Shown: piece after piece, positions 45,574 to 55,591 of the stretch
Numbering within the stretch: the first letter of the stretch is position 1
How the letters are laid out: each line of letters begins with the position of its first letter
Assembly: GCA_019233755.1 (NCBI GenBank)
Contig: JAFAMD010000006.1
Coordinates: 100,043 to 164,042, forward strand
Direction of reading: 5' to 3'
From: Acidobacteriaceae bacterium
GTDB lineage: Bacteria; Acidobacteriota; Terriglobia; Bryobacterales; Bryobacteraceae
Length of the DNA: 64,000 bases
Program-made: the position numbers and the translations under genes
Notes under the pieces: generated by a model
Told to the model about the DNA's origin: nothing
Databases searched by the model: none
Seen by the model: only the letters and a program-made list of their open reading frames with translations

Positions 45574-45635
45574 CTTAATCGGCACATTCGCGTCATTTAG
45601 CATCTAACGAGCTGGAGGCTCGATCGGACCGCGAA

Positions 45636-47438
45636 ATGACGCTTCTTATAGAAGACTACGCACTCATTGGCAATAATGCGACCGCCGCGCTGGTGGGCCG
45701 CAACGGGTCTATCGACTGGCTCGGTTTCCCGCGGTTCGATTCATCGGCCTGCTTTGCGGCTCTGCTCGGATCGAAGCGGAATGGACATTGGTCTCTTGGC
45801 CCGCAACATGAGCACCCGCAGGTCACCCGGCGTTACCGGGATGGCACGCTGGTGCTTGAAACGGAGTTTTCCACGCCGGAGGGCGCGGTGGTTCTCATCG
45901 ACTGCATGGACCGCCAGGGAGAACACCAGAATATTCATCGGCTTGTTCGCGGCCTGCGCGGCCGCGTGCCGATGGAGATGGAGCTGGTAATCCGGTTCAA
46001 CTATGGCTTGGACACGCCCTGGGTCAACCGGCTGCCCGACGGACGCATGCAAGCTGTGGCGGGCCCCGACCGGTTAACCCTCGCCACGCCTGTTGAGACC
46101 TACGGCGAAGATCTGACAACGCGCGCCAAGTTCGAAATCGACGCATTGCAGGAGATTCCCTTTCTGCTTACCTGGTCTGCGTCGCACGGAGCCGAACCAC
46201 AGAAGGCGGATGTCGCAGCATCTATTGAAAAGGTGACAGCGGCCTGGCAGAAGTGGTCAAGGACGCATACCCCGCACGAACCGTACGCCGAGGCGGTGCT
46301 GCGGTCAATCATCACCTTAAAAGCGTTGACATATCACAGAACGGGCGGCATTGTCGCCGCTGCAACCACGTCTTTGCCCGAAGAGGTTGGCGGCGTTCGC
46401 AACTGGGATTACCGCTTCTGCTGGCTGCGCGATTCCACGCTTGCGCTGTACGCATTAATCGAGGCCGGATTCACGCAAGAAGCGAAGGAATGGCGCGACT
46501 GGCTGGTGCGCGCGGTTGCCGGCAATCCGGAGCGGATGCAGATTATGTACGGCGTCGCGGGGGAACGCCGCCTTAATGAATTCGAATTACCTCATCTCGG
46601 CGGGTATGGGGGATCGAAGCCGGTGCGCATCGGGAATGCGGCCTCCGAGCAGTTGCAGCTCGATATCTACGGGGAATTGCTCGACACGTCCTATCAGGCA
46701 AGGTGCAAGGGCCTAGGAGCCTCAGACGCAGGATGGGGGCTGGTGAGAGCGCTGGTAAGCCACCTCGAGAAAATCTGGTCTGAGCCAGATGATGGGATCT
46801 GGGAGGTCCGCGGCGGCCGTAAGCATTTCGTGTTCTCAAAAGTAATGGCATGGGTGGCTTTTGATCGGGCCGTCCGCACGATCGAGATGTTTGGCGAAAA
46901 AGGCCCGGTAGAGCGATGGCGGAAGGTGCGGGCCGAGATCCATGACGAGGTCTGCCGCTTGGGCTACAGCCAGCAGGTAAATTCCTTCGTTCAGTACTTC
47001 GGCTCAAAGGAGTTGGACGCCTCCGTTTTGATGATGCCGCTGGTCGGCTTTCTTCCTGCGGAAGACCAGCGCATCAAAAACACCGTTGCGGCCATTGAGA
47101 AACATCTGATGCACGACGGCCTGGTGGCGCGCTACAACCCTGCCAGTTCAGTGGATGGTTTGACGGGCGGGGAGGGCGTTTTCCTGGCATGCAGTTTCTG
47201 GCTGGCGGATAACTACCACTTACAAGGACGGCACGATGAAGCGCGTCAACTGTTTGAACGCCTGCTGGCACTGCGCAACGACGTGGGCCTACTGTCAGAA
47301 GAGTACGACCCGAGGGAGCGGCGCATGCTGGGCAACTTTCCGCAGGCCTTCTCGCACCTGGCGCTGATCAACACGGCCCATAACTTGACCGCACCGCAAG
47401 AAAGCAAGCCGGCTCATCATCGCAGCCGTCGAGCATAG
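45636..47438 (+). CDS. glycoside hydrolase family 15 protein (glucoamylase/trehalase-like)
   Basis: IEDYALIGNNATAALVGRNGSIDWLGFPRFDS, VGGVRNWDYRFCWLRDSTLALYALIEAGF, GFLPAEDQRIKNTVAAIE. Confidence 0.92.
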   Translation: MTLLIEDYALIGNNATAALVGRNGSIDWLGFPRFDSSACFAALLGSKRNGHWSLGPQHEHPQVTRRYRDGTLVLETEFSTPEGAVVLIDCMDRQGEHQNIHRLVRGLRGRVPMEMELVIRFNYGLDTPWVNRLPDGRMQAVAGPDRLTLATPVETYGEDLTTRAKFEIDALQEIPFLLTWSASHGAEPQKADVAASIEKVTAAWQKWSRTHTPHEPYAEAVLRSIITLKALTYHRTGGIVAAATTSLPEEVGGVRNWDYRFCWLRDSTLALYALIEAGFTQEAKEWRDWLVRAVAGNPERMQIMYGVAGERRLNEFELPHLGGYGGSKPVRIGNAASEQLQLDIYGELLDTSYQARCKGLGASDAGWGLVRALVSHLEKIWSEPDDGIWEVRGGRKHFVFSKVMAWVAFDRAVRTIEMFGEKGPVERWRKVRAEIHDEVCRLGYSQQVNSFVQYFGSKELDASVLMMPLVGFLPAEDQRIKNTVAAIEKHLMHDGLVARYNPASSVDGLTGGEGVFLACSFWLADNYHLQGRHDEARQLFERLLALRNDVGLLSEEYDPRERRMLGNFPQAFSHLALINTAHNLTAPQESKPAHHRSRRA

Positions 47439-47654
47439 ACTGCGGCAGGAGGTCCGGCAGGCTGAATGCCTGCCCCACTGAGTTTGCAAGTCGCTGATTC
47501 TATGTAGCGGCGCTTTCGCCTGCGTGTCCCGATTGAGCATCCAATCGAGGCGGATTTCGCCTGCACCTGTTTCTCGTACAATTTACCAAGTGATAATATG
47601 TCGGGCCTATGGCCGACACCTATTTCGTGGAATTTTCAGTAAGAGGTCAAGAAT

Positions 47655-48260
47655 GTGGAGCAACCCTTGTTTAGATGTGCGCTTGCCTCCTTGCTGATCT
47701 TAAGCGTACATCTTGTCGGCCGAACTCCACCAACTAGCTGCGGTGACGTGTTAGATAGTGATAAACCATCAGTTGCGCTCGCATATCTTCTTCAGGATCG
47801 CGAGTTTCTCAGCGATGACTGTATTGTCGACGCGATGCACATCGTAGCAAGACAAGGAGGATACGCCCCGGCAATTCCGACTTTGGTTAACTTTTTGGAT
47901 TTTGAGAGGCCTCACCCAGCCGGCATACCTCTTGTCATTCTTCAAGCAGGAGGACCGACGACTGATCGATATCCGGCGGCGGATGCATTAGCAACAACGG
48001 GAAAGGTTGCGATTCCACAGCTCAAGAAGGTCATCACAGAGGAAACCGAAACCAGCAAGGTAAAACGGATCAACGCTGCCAGGGTACTGTTCTTTGTCGC
48101 CGATAACAAGCCGGAGGCGATCAGGTTTATTGTTAATGCGGCCAAAGGTCTGCAAGATCAAGAAACTGCGGCTGCACTGACGAAGTTAGCAGGTCAGATG
48201 ATTTCGCACTGCCCTTCGAGAGACCAGGAAGAGTGTAAGAGCGTGATCACTAGTCCCTGA
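47655..48260 (+). CDS. hypothetical secreted protein, HEAT-like
   Basis: GTG start, signal-like N-terminus, RYPAADALATTGKVAIPQLKKVI. Confidence 0.6.
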   Translation: MEQPLFRCALASLLILSVHLVGRTPPTSCGDVLDSDKPSVALAYLLQDREFLSDDCIVDAMHIVARQGGYAPAIPTLVNFLDFERPHPAGIPLVILQAGGPTTDRYPAADALATTGKVAIPQLKKVITEETETSKVKRINAARVLFFVADNKPEAIRFIVNAAKGLQDQETAAALTKLAGQMISHCPSRDQEECKSVITSP

Positions 48261-48306
48261 AGGTTACACGGTCAGAGCTTCTGCCGCGGCCTTGCCAGAC
48301 GCCTTC

Positions 48307-48855
48307 CTACCAGCCTTCGCGCGAGCGCAGACCCGCGACGTGAGCGGTGTGATGGCGGCAGTGCCATGCGTATAGGCCGAGCATCCAGTCCAGGCGGATT
48401 TCGCCTAATTCCGGATGCTGAAGCGTGCGCGCAAAATCTTCATCTGTCATGTGCCTGAGCAAGATCGTCCAGCGGGCGTGCAGCCCTTGCAGCAGAGAAA
48501 GAGAAAGTTCCTGCGGTGCAGATCGGGCATCCGCAAGCTCCGCCCAGGCGGCCTCGTTGTACGCTTTGATCGACGGAGTTTCCTCCGTCAGAGCCAGCCG
48601 AAACCGCGTATAGCTGTTGAGGTGACTGTCCGCGAGATGATGCACCACCTGGCGGACGGTCCATCCGCCGGGGCGATATGGACTATCCAGGCGGGCTTCG
48701 CTCAAACCGGCGGTCAGCTCGCGGAGGTTCGCTGGCAAGCGTTCGATCTCGGCGATCCATGCCTCGCGAGTTTGCGAGTCGATGACCGCAGGCGCCTTGT
48801 AGCGGCCAACCGGATACCGCAGATTCTCATCCGTGTCTGGCGACAGATTATTCAT
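48307..48855 (-). CDS. DinB-superfamily YfiT/BstA-like thiol S-transferase
   Basis: LRYPVGRYKAP...YRPGGWTVRQVVHHLADSHLNSYTRFRLALTEETPSIKAYNEAAWAEL...WHCRHHTAHV. Confidence 0.9.
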   Translation of the reverse strand: MNNLSPDTDENLRYPVGRYKAPAVIDSQTREAWIAEIERLPANLRELTAGLSEARLDSPYRPGGWTVRQVVHHLADSHLNSYTRFRLALTEETPSIKAYNEAAWAELADARSAPQELSLSLLQGLHARWTILLRHMTDEDFARTLQHPELGEIRLDWMLGLYAWHCRHHTAHVAGLRSREGW

Positions 48856-49070
48856 ACCTGCGAGGGTAGCAAGCAGAAAAAATCTTCGCCATCACCCGAA
48901 AAGCGGGTCCGCTCGCCTGTTCTATAGACACCTAGCATGCGAGACGGCAGGCCACAGAGGGGTTTTCCCCAACCCCAAGTGCAACTCCCCACAAAGCCCT
49001 TCTGTGGCCCTCGCTGGTATGCGGCGAGCGAGCGGGCGCGCATGAATATTTGTACTCTGGGTTAGCGCGT

Positions 49071-49634
49071 ATGGAATCGGCGAAAACGCTCCGGTTTCCG
49101 CAGCCGGCCACCTGGGAAGTTGCATCTTTAACGGTGGAAGACGCCCACCAAGTTTTGCTGGAGCATTACGACCGCGAGCAGGTCCCGCTCCGGCGCTACC
49201 TGTCGTTCCTGGGAATGGATGTTGAGTCCGCTAGAGAAACGGTTCAGGAATCATTTCTGAAATTGCACGAGCATCTGCTCGCGGGCGGCGACCGCACGAA
49301 TCTGCGGGCCTGGCTCTACCGCGTAGCGCATAATCTGGCGCGCAATGCCCAGTCTTCCTTTCGTGCCAGCAGAACGGATTTGCTGGCGGATGTGAGCGTA
49401 GCCGGTGAGCCCGCCGCCGATGAGGCGTCGGCCGAGGATGAACTGCTGGAGAAGGAACGGATGACCCGGCTGCGCGATGCAATCAATCAACTGAGCCCGG
49501 CACAGAAAGAGTGCCTGGTACTCAGATCACAGGGTTTTAAGTACCGGGAGATTGCCGAGGTTCTGAGCCTTTCGGTATCAACGGTTGCCGAGAACGTGCA
49601 ACGCGGTCTTGACAAAGTAAAGGAACTGTTATGA
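49071..49634 (+). CDS. ECF-type RNA polymerase sigma factor
   Basis: Region 2/4 pattern: LRAWLYRVAHNLARNAQSS...LSPAQKECLVLRSQGFKYREIAEVLSLSVSTVAENVQRGLDKVKELL. Confidence 0.92.
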   Translation: MESAKTLRFPQPATWEVASLTVEDAHQVLLEHYDREQVPLRRYLSFLGMDVESARETVQESFLKLHEHLLAGGDRTNLRAWLYRVAHNLARNAQSSFRASRTDLLADVSVAGEPAADEASAEDELLEKERMTRLRDAINQLSPAQKECLVLRSQGFKYREIAEVLSLSVSTVAENVQRGLDKVKELL

Positions 49635-50305
49635 AGCCGGACCATTTGGCCGATGAGCATCTCAGCCCGAGGCATCTGAGCAAGGCTGTTCTCATCCGGG
49701 CGATGGATAACGAGCTCTCCGGCGCGGAAGCCACGGCCGCGCGGGTGCATCTGGCGGTTTGCGACGAGTGCAGCCGGGCTTGTGAGGAGTGGCGGCATCT
49801 GTCGTATGAGATCGCGTCTATGGTCGCCAGTGTTCCGGCTGCACTTTCGGCAGCGGACGGCGAGCAGTTCATGCAACGGATGGAAGCGCGTGCAGCGGCG
49901 CGTCCGGCAGTTCATACCCACCGGCAGCAGAGTCCAACCGTTGTGCTGCGGCGATTCGGCTGGGGCGTGGCCATCGCTGCCACGCTGGCACTCGGCGTAA
50001 TGCTCGCGCCGCATGGTAAAGAAAAACTGGTTGCGCATGAGCCGGCCGCCGTTGCGATGCAAAGCGGCACAATTGAAGTCGACGGCGAGAGTTTCATTCC
50101 GCTGTCATATTCCAATCCGGATCTGCCGGTCAACACCTCGCGCGTCGTTCAAATGCGGGTTCCGGTATCTTCTCTCACAGAAGCCGGCATTGTTTTCGAA
50201 CCGATCTCAAACGGAAGCTCCACTGCGGACCGCACGGTCCTGGCGGATGTGCTCATAGGAACGGACGGCCAGCCGCTGGGCGTGCACATCCTGGGTTTGG
50301 AGTGA
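49631..50305 (+). CDS. anti-sigma factor with zinc-finger-like N-terminus and one TM helix
   Basis: VHLAVCDECSRACEEW (HxxxCxxC), TM WGVAIAATLALGVML; overlaps the sigma gene. Confidence 0.8.
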   Translation: MKPDHLADEHLSPRHLSKAVLIRAMDNELSGAEATAARVHLAVCDECSRACEEWRHLSYEIASMVASVPAALSAADGEQFMQRMEARAAARPAVHTHRQQSPTVVLRRFGWGVAIAATLALGVMLAPHGKEKLVAHEPAAVAMQSGTIEVDGESFIPLSYSNPDLPVNTSRVVQMRVPVSSLTEAGIVFEPISNGSSTADRTVLADVLIGTDGQPLGVHILGLE

Positions 50306-50349
50306 AGTACGTCGAGTTTTGTGGGGTGCGAAGCAGGAAAGAAAGGACA

Positions 50350-51162
50350 ATGAAACGAGTCAGTTTGATAACAGCAGCAGTTCTGTTTGTGAGTATCAGT
50401 GGTTACGCGCAAGCGCCGGGAGGGCCGCCGCACGGCGGGTTCGGGCCCCCTGGATTTGGGCCTGGCCGTCTCCCGGGGATGCATCCGGGCAAAGTGGTTA
50501 CGGGCGCGCCCTATAGTGGCAATTTCACGGACACGTCTTCTCAGACGCTGCCTGACAACAACAGCATCAACCGGTCTACCAAAGGAACAGCGGCCCGCGA
50601 TGGCCAGGGGCGAACGTACTTCACCGAGACAATTACGAACGGTCCGCTAGCTCAAAACGGACCGACGACCTTGACCTTCATCTTTGATCCGGTTGCCGGT
50701 TACAGCTACGTCTTGAACTCCAATACGAAGATAGCCAGCCGCCGAACCATTAAGGCCCACAACGAAGGTTCGGAGAGTGGGCCGCACGAGCATCCGGATG
50801 AGGCGAAGGATGCGCGCCCCGGAACCACCGTTACGGCCCTGAGCACCCCACCAATGAGCTGGGGCGTCAATGTTACCGGCAAACAGATCACGCACACGAT
50901 TCCGGCAGGCGCCATCGGCAACACTGCTCCGATCGTTTCCACCAGCCAGATTTGGTACGCGACAGATCTTCAAATCGTGGTTTACTCCGCGCATACTGAT
51001 CCGCGCATGGGCACTTCGACGTATTCGCTTTCGAATATCTCTACCGCTGAACCTGCCGCTTCGTTGTTCCAGGTTCCGGCCGGCTATACCGTGCAGGATG
51101 CGCCCGCTTTTGGCGGCGAGCACCGTCGTCCGCACGGTCCACCTCCGCCTCCGCAGGAATAG
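50350..51162 (+). CDS. hypothetical secreted protein
   Basis: Signal peptide MKRVSLITAAVLFVSISGYAQ; Gly/Pro-rich N-terminus; follows the anti-sigma gene. Confidence 0.75.
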   Translation: MKRVSLITAAVLFVSISGYAQAPGGPPHGGFGPPGFGPGRLPGMHPGKVVTGAPYSGNFTDTSSQTLPDNNSINRSTKGTAARDGQGRTYFTETITNGPLAQNGPTTLTFIFDPVAGYSYVLNSNTKIASRRTIKAHNEGSESGPHEHPDEAKDARPGTTVTALSTPPMSWGVNVTGKQITHTIPAGAIGNTAPIVSTSQIWYATDLQIVVYSAHTDPRMGTSTYSLSNISTAEPAASLFQVPAGYTVQDAPAFGGEHRRPHGPPPPPQE

Positions 51163-51190
51163 TTTCCTGCTCTACACGCGTCTGTATAGT

Positions 51191-51224
51191 AAGATCCTCC
51201 TGACGATCGGTTCGGGAGGATCTT
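51191..51224 (+). terminator. Terminator-like hairpin containing the SD of the next gene
   Basis: aagatcctcc/ggaggatctt perfect 10-bp inverted repeat followed by ttt. Confidence 0.8.
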
Positions 51225-51225
51225 T

Positions 51226-53883
51226 TTGCATCTGCGCTCATTGTTTTTCGCAGTACCGCTTTTGCTTTGTTCCGTTCCTGCCGCGTGGGCAGGTCCGCTT
51301 GCGCCTTCGCACCTGCGCTGCGAGTACCTCGAGGCTCCCGCTGTTCTCGACGTTACTGCGCCTCGTTTCGCATGGGTGCTGAACCACACGGATCGCGCCC
51401 AGCGGCAGACTGCCTATGAAATTCAAGTCAGCCAGGATTCATCGTTCGGTTCAAAGATGAGCTGGGATTCAGGCCAGGTGGCGAGTACGGATTCTATCCA
51501 AGTCGAATATCACGGCCAGGCACTCACTTCCGACACGAGCTACTTCTGGCGGGTTCGGTATTGGGACGCAAATAGCGCCGCGAGTCCGTGGAGCCAGGCA
51601 GCGACCTTCACGACCGGGCTGCTGCAGGCATCGAATTGGAAAGCGCATTGGATCGCGGGGGGCAATCTCCTTCGCAGTGAAGTGAACTTAGAGCATGAGG
51701 TCAGGCACGCACGCGTCTTCATTGCGTCAACCGGCTACTATGAGCTGCACATAAACGGGCACCGCATCGGCAACCACGTGCTTGATCCGGCGTGGACCGA
51801 CTATTCGAAGCGCGTCCTTTATTCGGCATATAACGTCGATCTTCATCGCGGGAAGAATGCAATCGCGGTGCTGCTCGGCCGCGCCTGGTACGGAAAAACG
51901 ACAAACCAGCAGCCGAAGCTGATCTGCCAGATCCAGGGAGTTTACGCGTCGGGTAAGCCTCTGCTTTTTGCATCGGATGAGAGCTGGCATGCCTACAAGG
52001 GTCCGATCACCATGGACGACATCTATGACGGCGAAACCTACGATGCGCGGCTTGAACAGCCGGGCTGGGACATGCCCGGGTTCAGCGCTGAAGGCGCGTT
52101 GGCGCAGGTGATGGACGTGCCCGGTGTAGCACTTTCGGGACAGATGATGCCGGCCATCGAAGTCGTGGACACATTGGTTCCGCACAAGATGCTTGAAGCC
52201 GCGCCGGGTATCTATGTTTTTGATTTCGGCCAGAACTTCAGCGGCTGGGCAAAGATTAAAGTTCACGGGCCGGCGGGCACGCGCGTGCAGATCCGGTATT
52301 CGGAAATTGTGAACCCCGATGGTTCGCTCATGCTGGACAACTTGCGCAGCGCCCGCTCAACCGACACCTACATTCTGCGCGGCGATCCGAACGGCGAAGA
52401 ATACGAGGCGCGCTTTACGTATCACGGCTTCCGCTACGCGGAGCTGAGCGGTTTTCCCGAAGTGCCGTCCATCGACAGCATTCATGGCCGGGAAGTGCAT
52501 ACCGCCGTCGATACCATCGGTAACTTTGCCTCTTCCGATCCGATGCTGAACGGTATCCAGCACATGTTTCTGTGGAGCATCAAAACGAATCTCGCGAGCG
52601 TGCCCACAGATTGCGACCAGCGCGATGAACGCCTGGGCTGGATGGGCGATGCGCATCTTTCGGCCGAAACAGCCATTCTCAATTTCGATATGGCGGCATT
52701 TTACACAAACTTCCTGCGCGATATTCGCGACTCGCAAGGTGCCGAAGGAGAAGTCCCGAACATTGTTCCCTATATCAGCCGCTTCAACCCCACTCGGGTG
52801 GGCGATCCGTCCTGGGGCCTCGCCTATCCGCTCATTGCCGAGTTCATGTATGAAAACTACGGCGACAAACGCATACTCGAAGAGCACTACAGCGGCCTCA
52901 AAGCATGGGCGGACTTTCTTCATCGCCACGCTCCTGACGGAACAGTAGATTACTCCTATTTCGGCGATTGGGTAGCTATCGACGCCACGCCCAAGCTGCT
53001 GGCCGGAACCTGGGCCTACATCAAGGCGCTCGACGTAGTGACTTTGGCGGCGGAAGTTCTGGGTAAGAGTGAAGACGAAACGCAATACCGCTCGCTTGCC
53101 GCTTCCGCCCGCGCTGCGTTTAACCGGAAGTTCCGCGATGCGGACGGTGTGTACGGAACGGGCTCACAAGCCGCACAAGTGCTGGCGCTCGATGCGCACG
53201 TTATGGCGGGCGCCGATGAAGGCCGCACCATGTCCCGCCTGCTCGACGACCTGAACTACTATCACAACGTTCACCTGACAACCGGTATTCTCGCGACAAA
53301 GTACCTGTTCCCGGTGCTCGCCTCGCGCGGCCATGCAGACCTCGCGTACGAAGTTCTTACGCAGCCCGATTATCCCGGCTACGGGTTCATGCTTGCGCAT
53401 GGCGCCACGACACTTTGGGAATTGTGGCAGGAACGCACGGGCCCGGAAATGAACTCGCACAACCATCACATGTTCGCGAGTGCGGGAACATTTCTTTACA
53501 GCATTCTTGCGGGTATCAATCGCGGCCAGGGCTTAGCTTATTCGAACATCCGAATAGAACCGCAACTGGTTCACGGATTGAACTGGGCATCGGCCTCTAC
53601 CCAGACCATACACGGACTGGTCGCGAGTTCCTGGAAGCGCGCAGGCAATGGCTACGAACTCACCGTCAATATTCCGGCAGGCGTCACGGCCTCCGTACAT
53701 CTGCCGCTGTTGAAGCTGGCGGATGCGGTGATTGAAGAGAGCGGAAAGGTAATCTTCGCTAACAACAAGCCGCAGGGGGACGACGGCGGCATTTCCTCCG
53801 TGCGTCTGATGCAGGCTAATGTTATCTGCGACATCGGGTCAGGAACGTACGTCTTTGACGTCGGCGAACGGGGTTCGCGGTAA
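51226..53883 (+). CDS. alpha-L-rhamnosidase (GH78)
   Basis: LRCEYLEAPAVLDVTAPRFAWVL, TNLASVPTDCDQRDERLGWMGDAHLSAETAILNFD, GATTLWELW. Confidence 0.93.
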   Translation: MHLRSLFFAVPLLLCSVPAAWAGPLAPSHLRCEYLEAPAVLDVTAPRFAWVLNHTDRAQRQTAYEIQVSQDSSFGSKMSWDSGQVASTDSIQVEYHGQALTSDTSYFWRVRYWDANSAASPWSQAATFTTGLLQASNWKAHWIAGGNLLRSEVNLEHEVRHARVFIASTGYYELHINGHRIGNHVLDPAWTDYSKRVLYSAYNVDLHRGKNAIAVLLGRAWYGKTTNQQPKLICQIQGVYASGKPLLFASDESWHAYKGPITMDDIYDGETYDARLEQPGWDMPGFSAEGALAQVMDVPGVALSGQMMPAIEVVDTLVPHKMLEAAPGIYVFDFGQNFSGWAKIKVHGPAGTRVQIRYSEIVNPDGSLMLDNLRSARSTDTYILRGDPNGEEYEARFTYHGFRYAELSGFPEVPSIDSIHGREVHTAVDTIGNFASSDPMLNGIQHMFLWSIKTNLASVPTDCDQRDERLGWMGDAHLSAETAILNFDMAAFYTNFLRDIRDSQGAEGEVPNIVPYISRFNPTRVGDPSWGLAYPLIAEFMYENYGDKRILEEHYSGLKAWADFLHRHAPDGTVDYSYFGDWVAIDATPKLLAGTWAYIKALDVVTLAAEVLGKSEDETQYRSLAASARAAFNRKFRDADGVYGTGSQAAQVLALDAHVMAGADEGRTMSRLLDDLNYYHNVHLTTGILATKYLFPVLASRGHADLAYEVLTQPDYPGYGFMLAHGATTLWELWQERTGPEMNSHNHHMFASAGTFLYSILAGINRGQGLAYSNIRIEPQLVHGLNWASASTQTIHGLVASSWKRAGNGYELTVNIPAGVTASVHLPLLKLADAVIEESGKVIFANNKPQGDDGGISSVRLMQANVICDIGSGTYVFDVGERGSR

Positions 53884-53898
53884 CACCGGAGCTGGCAT

Positions 53899-54417
53899 AT
53901 GCTGGATTTCATGAGCACCGTTCTGACAGAACCGCTCTATCACAGCGAATTGATCGATGGCCACGAGGTTCAGAAACCGTTGCCCAAGAAGCTGCACTTC
54001 CTCATCGAGGCATTTATTATAGTGACGCTGGCACGGCTTTTGCCAAAGCGTTTCCGTGTGGGCCCCGAGTTGAACGTACTATGCGGTGCAGATCGCCTAG
54101 TCCCTGATGTAAGCGTGGTTGACCGGGACGCACGCTATATCAACGGCGATCTCGCGGACCCGGCGATACTCTGCGTCGAAATCGTTTCGCCAGGGCAGAC
54201 TATCGCCAATCTCTTCGACAAAGCAGACCGGTTGCTCCGCGCCGGCACTCCGCTGTGCTGGATCATTTGGCCGGAACGCCGCAAAGCGTGGATGTACACC
54301 GCCGACGATCTGGTAGAAGCTGCCGACACGTTGCAGGCGCTGCTACCAGACGGGAATACCATTCAGGTCAGCACTGCCGAAATGTGGGCTGAACTCGACG
54401 AGCCTGCGCCCGCTTAG
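53899..54417 (+). CDS. Uma2 family (DUF820) endonuclease-like protein
   Basis: LVPDVSVVDRD...AILCVEIVSPGQTIANLFDKADRLLRAGTPLCWIIWPERRKAWMYT. Confidence 0.88.
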   Translation: MLDFMSTVLTEPLYHSELIDGHEVQKPLPKKLHFLIEAFIIVTLARLLPKRFRVGPELNVLCGADRLVPDVSVVDRDARYINGDLADPAILCVEIVSPGQTIANLFDKADRLLRAGTPLCWIIWPERRKAWMYTADDLVEAADTLQALLPDGNTIQVSTAEMWAELDEPAPA

Positions 54418-54616
54418 TGCGCGCGGCTCATCCGACTTACCCAACGGAGATACTGCCACAGAGAGGCTCGTTCCGCCCACACAAATCGGAAAAAAGAACC
54501 TGCGGTAATGGATTCCGCGGCTATCCCGGAATAGGTTTCAATCCGCCAGCGCAGATATGGAGAAGCCCACGGACGCAGCCTATAGCCGCGTGTTGCGATC
54601 CAGAGAAAGCGTAGCA

Positions 54617-55591
54617 TTACGGCTGCTGAGCGGGGGAAGGAGCCAACGCTGCCGCCTGCCTCGGCGCTTCGGCATCGGGAGTCGCATAGTAGCCGGAGCG
54701 CGTCCGAACCACCGGCTTACCAGGCGCATCGACGATCACCTTGATCTGCCGGTAGCTGCCGTCCAGTTGCTGCAGGCGCGGCTCGTAGGCAATCGTGTAC
54801 TGGCTGCGGATGTCCCGCGCGACTTCTATTGCCAGTTGTTGTACGTCGCTCACTTCTTTGGGATAGAAGGCCAACCCGCCTGTCGCCCCGGTCAGTTCAT
54901 TCAGCGCGCGCCGCGCCTTGGTCGCCTCGTGCTTTTCCTCCTCGGTAAAAAGTCCGATCGCATAAACCAGCGTGTCACTCTGATTCGAATGCGCTACTAC
55001 TTTTTCGAGCGAGATGTTGCTGGCGTTGTCGTTGCCATCCGTGATCACCATCAGGACCTTCTTGTCCTTCTTTGCTTTCGTGCGCATGTAATCGAGCGAC
55101 ATTCCAATGGCATCGCGCATGGCAGTACCGCCTCGCGAGTCGATGCGCGCCAGGCCCTGTTCCATTTTGTGGATATCGTTGGTGAACGGAACGTCAAGAT
55201 ACGCATCATCGTTAAAATTCACGATGAAGACCTCATCCTGGGGGTTCGACGCCCGTACCATCGCCAAGGCAGCAGCTTCCACGCGGCTCCGCTTTGTCAT
55301 CATGCTGCCGCTGTCATCGATGATGATGCCAAGCGAAACCGGCACATCTTCGCGCTTGAAGATTTTTACCTCTTGCGGTTGGCCATTCTCGAAAACTTTG
55401 AACGCATTCTGAGGGAGGTCGGTGAGCAGCTTGCCCTTTTTATCTGTCACGCTCGCGTGCAGCACCACAAGCCTCGTGTCGGACCGGAACTGTCCCAAGA
55501 GACAAACCGCAGAAGCGCCCGCCAGAGCAAGGAGGACGGCAGTCTTGGTCAATCCGGATCGGCAGCGAAAGCTGCTATTGAGTGGGCGCAT
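54617..55591 (-). CDS. VWFA-related domain protein
   Basis: VPVSLGIIIDDSGSMMTKRSRVEAAALAMVRASNPQDEVFIVNFNDDAYLDVPFTNDIHKMEQGLARIDSRGGTAMRDAIGMSLD. Confidence 0.92.
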   Translation of the reverse strand: MRPLNSSFRCRSGLTKTAVLLALAGASAVCLLGQFRSDTRLVVLHASVTDKKGKLLTDLPQNAFKVFENGQPQEVKIFKREDVPVSLGIIIDDSGSMMTKRSRVEAAALAMVRASNPQDEVFIVNFNDDAYLDVPFTNDIHKMEQGLARIDSRGGTAMRDAIGMSLDYMRTKAKKDKKVLMVITDGNDNASNISLEKVVAHSNQSDTLVYAIGLFTEEEKHEATKARRALNELTGATGGLAFYPKEVSDVQQLAIEVARDIRSQYTIAYEPRLQQLDGSYRQIKVIVDAPGKPVVRTRSGYYATPDAEAPRQAAALAPSPAQQP

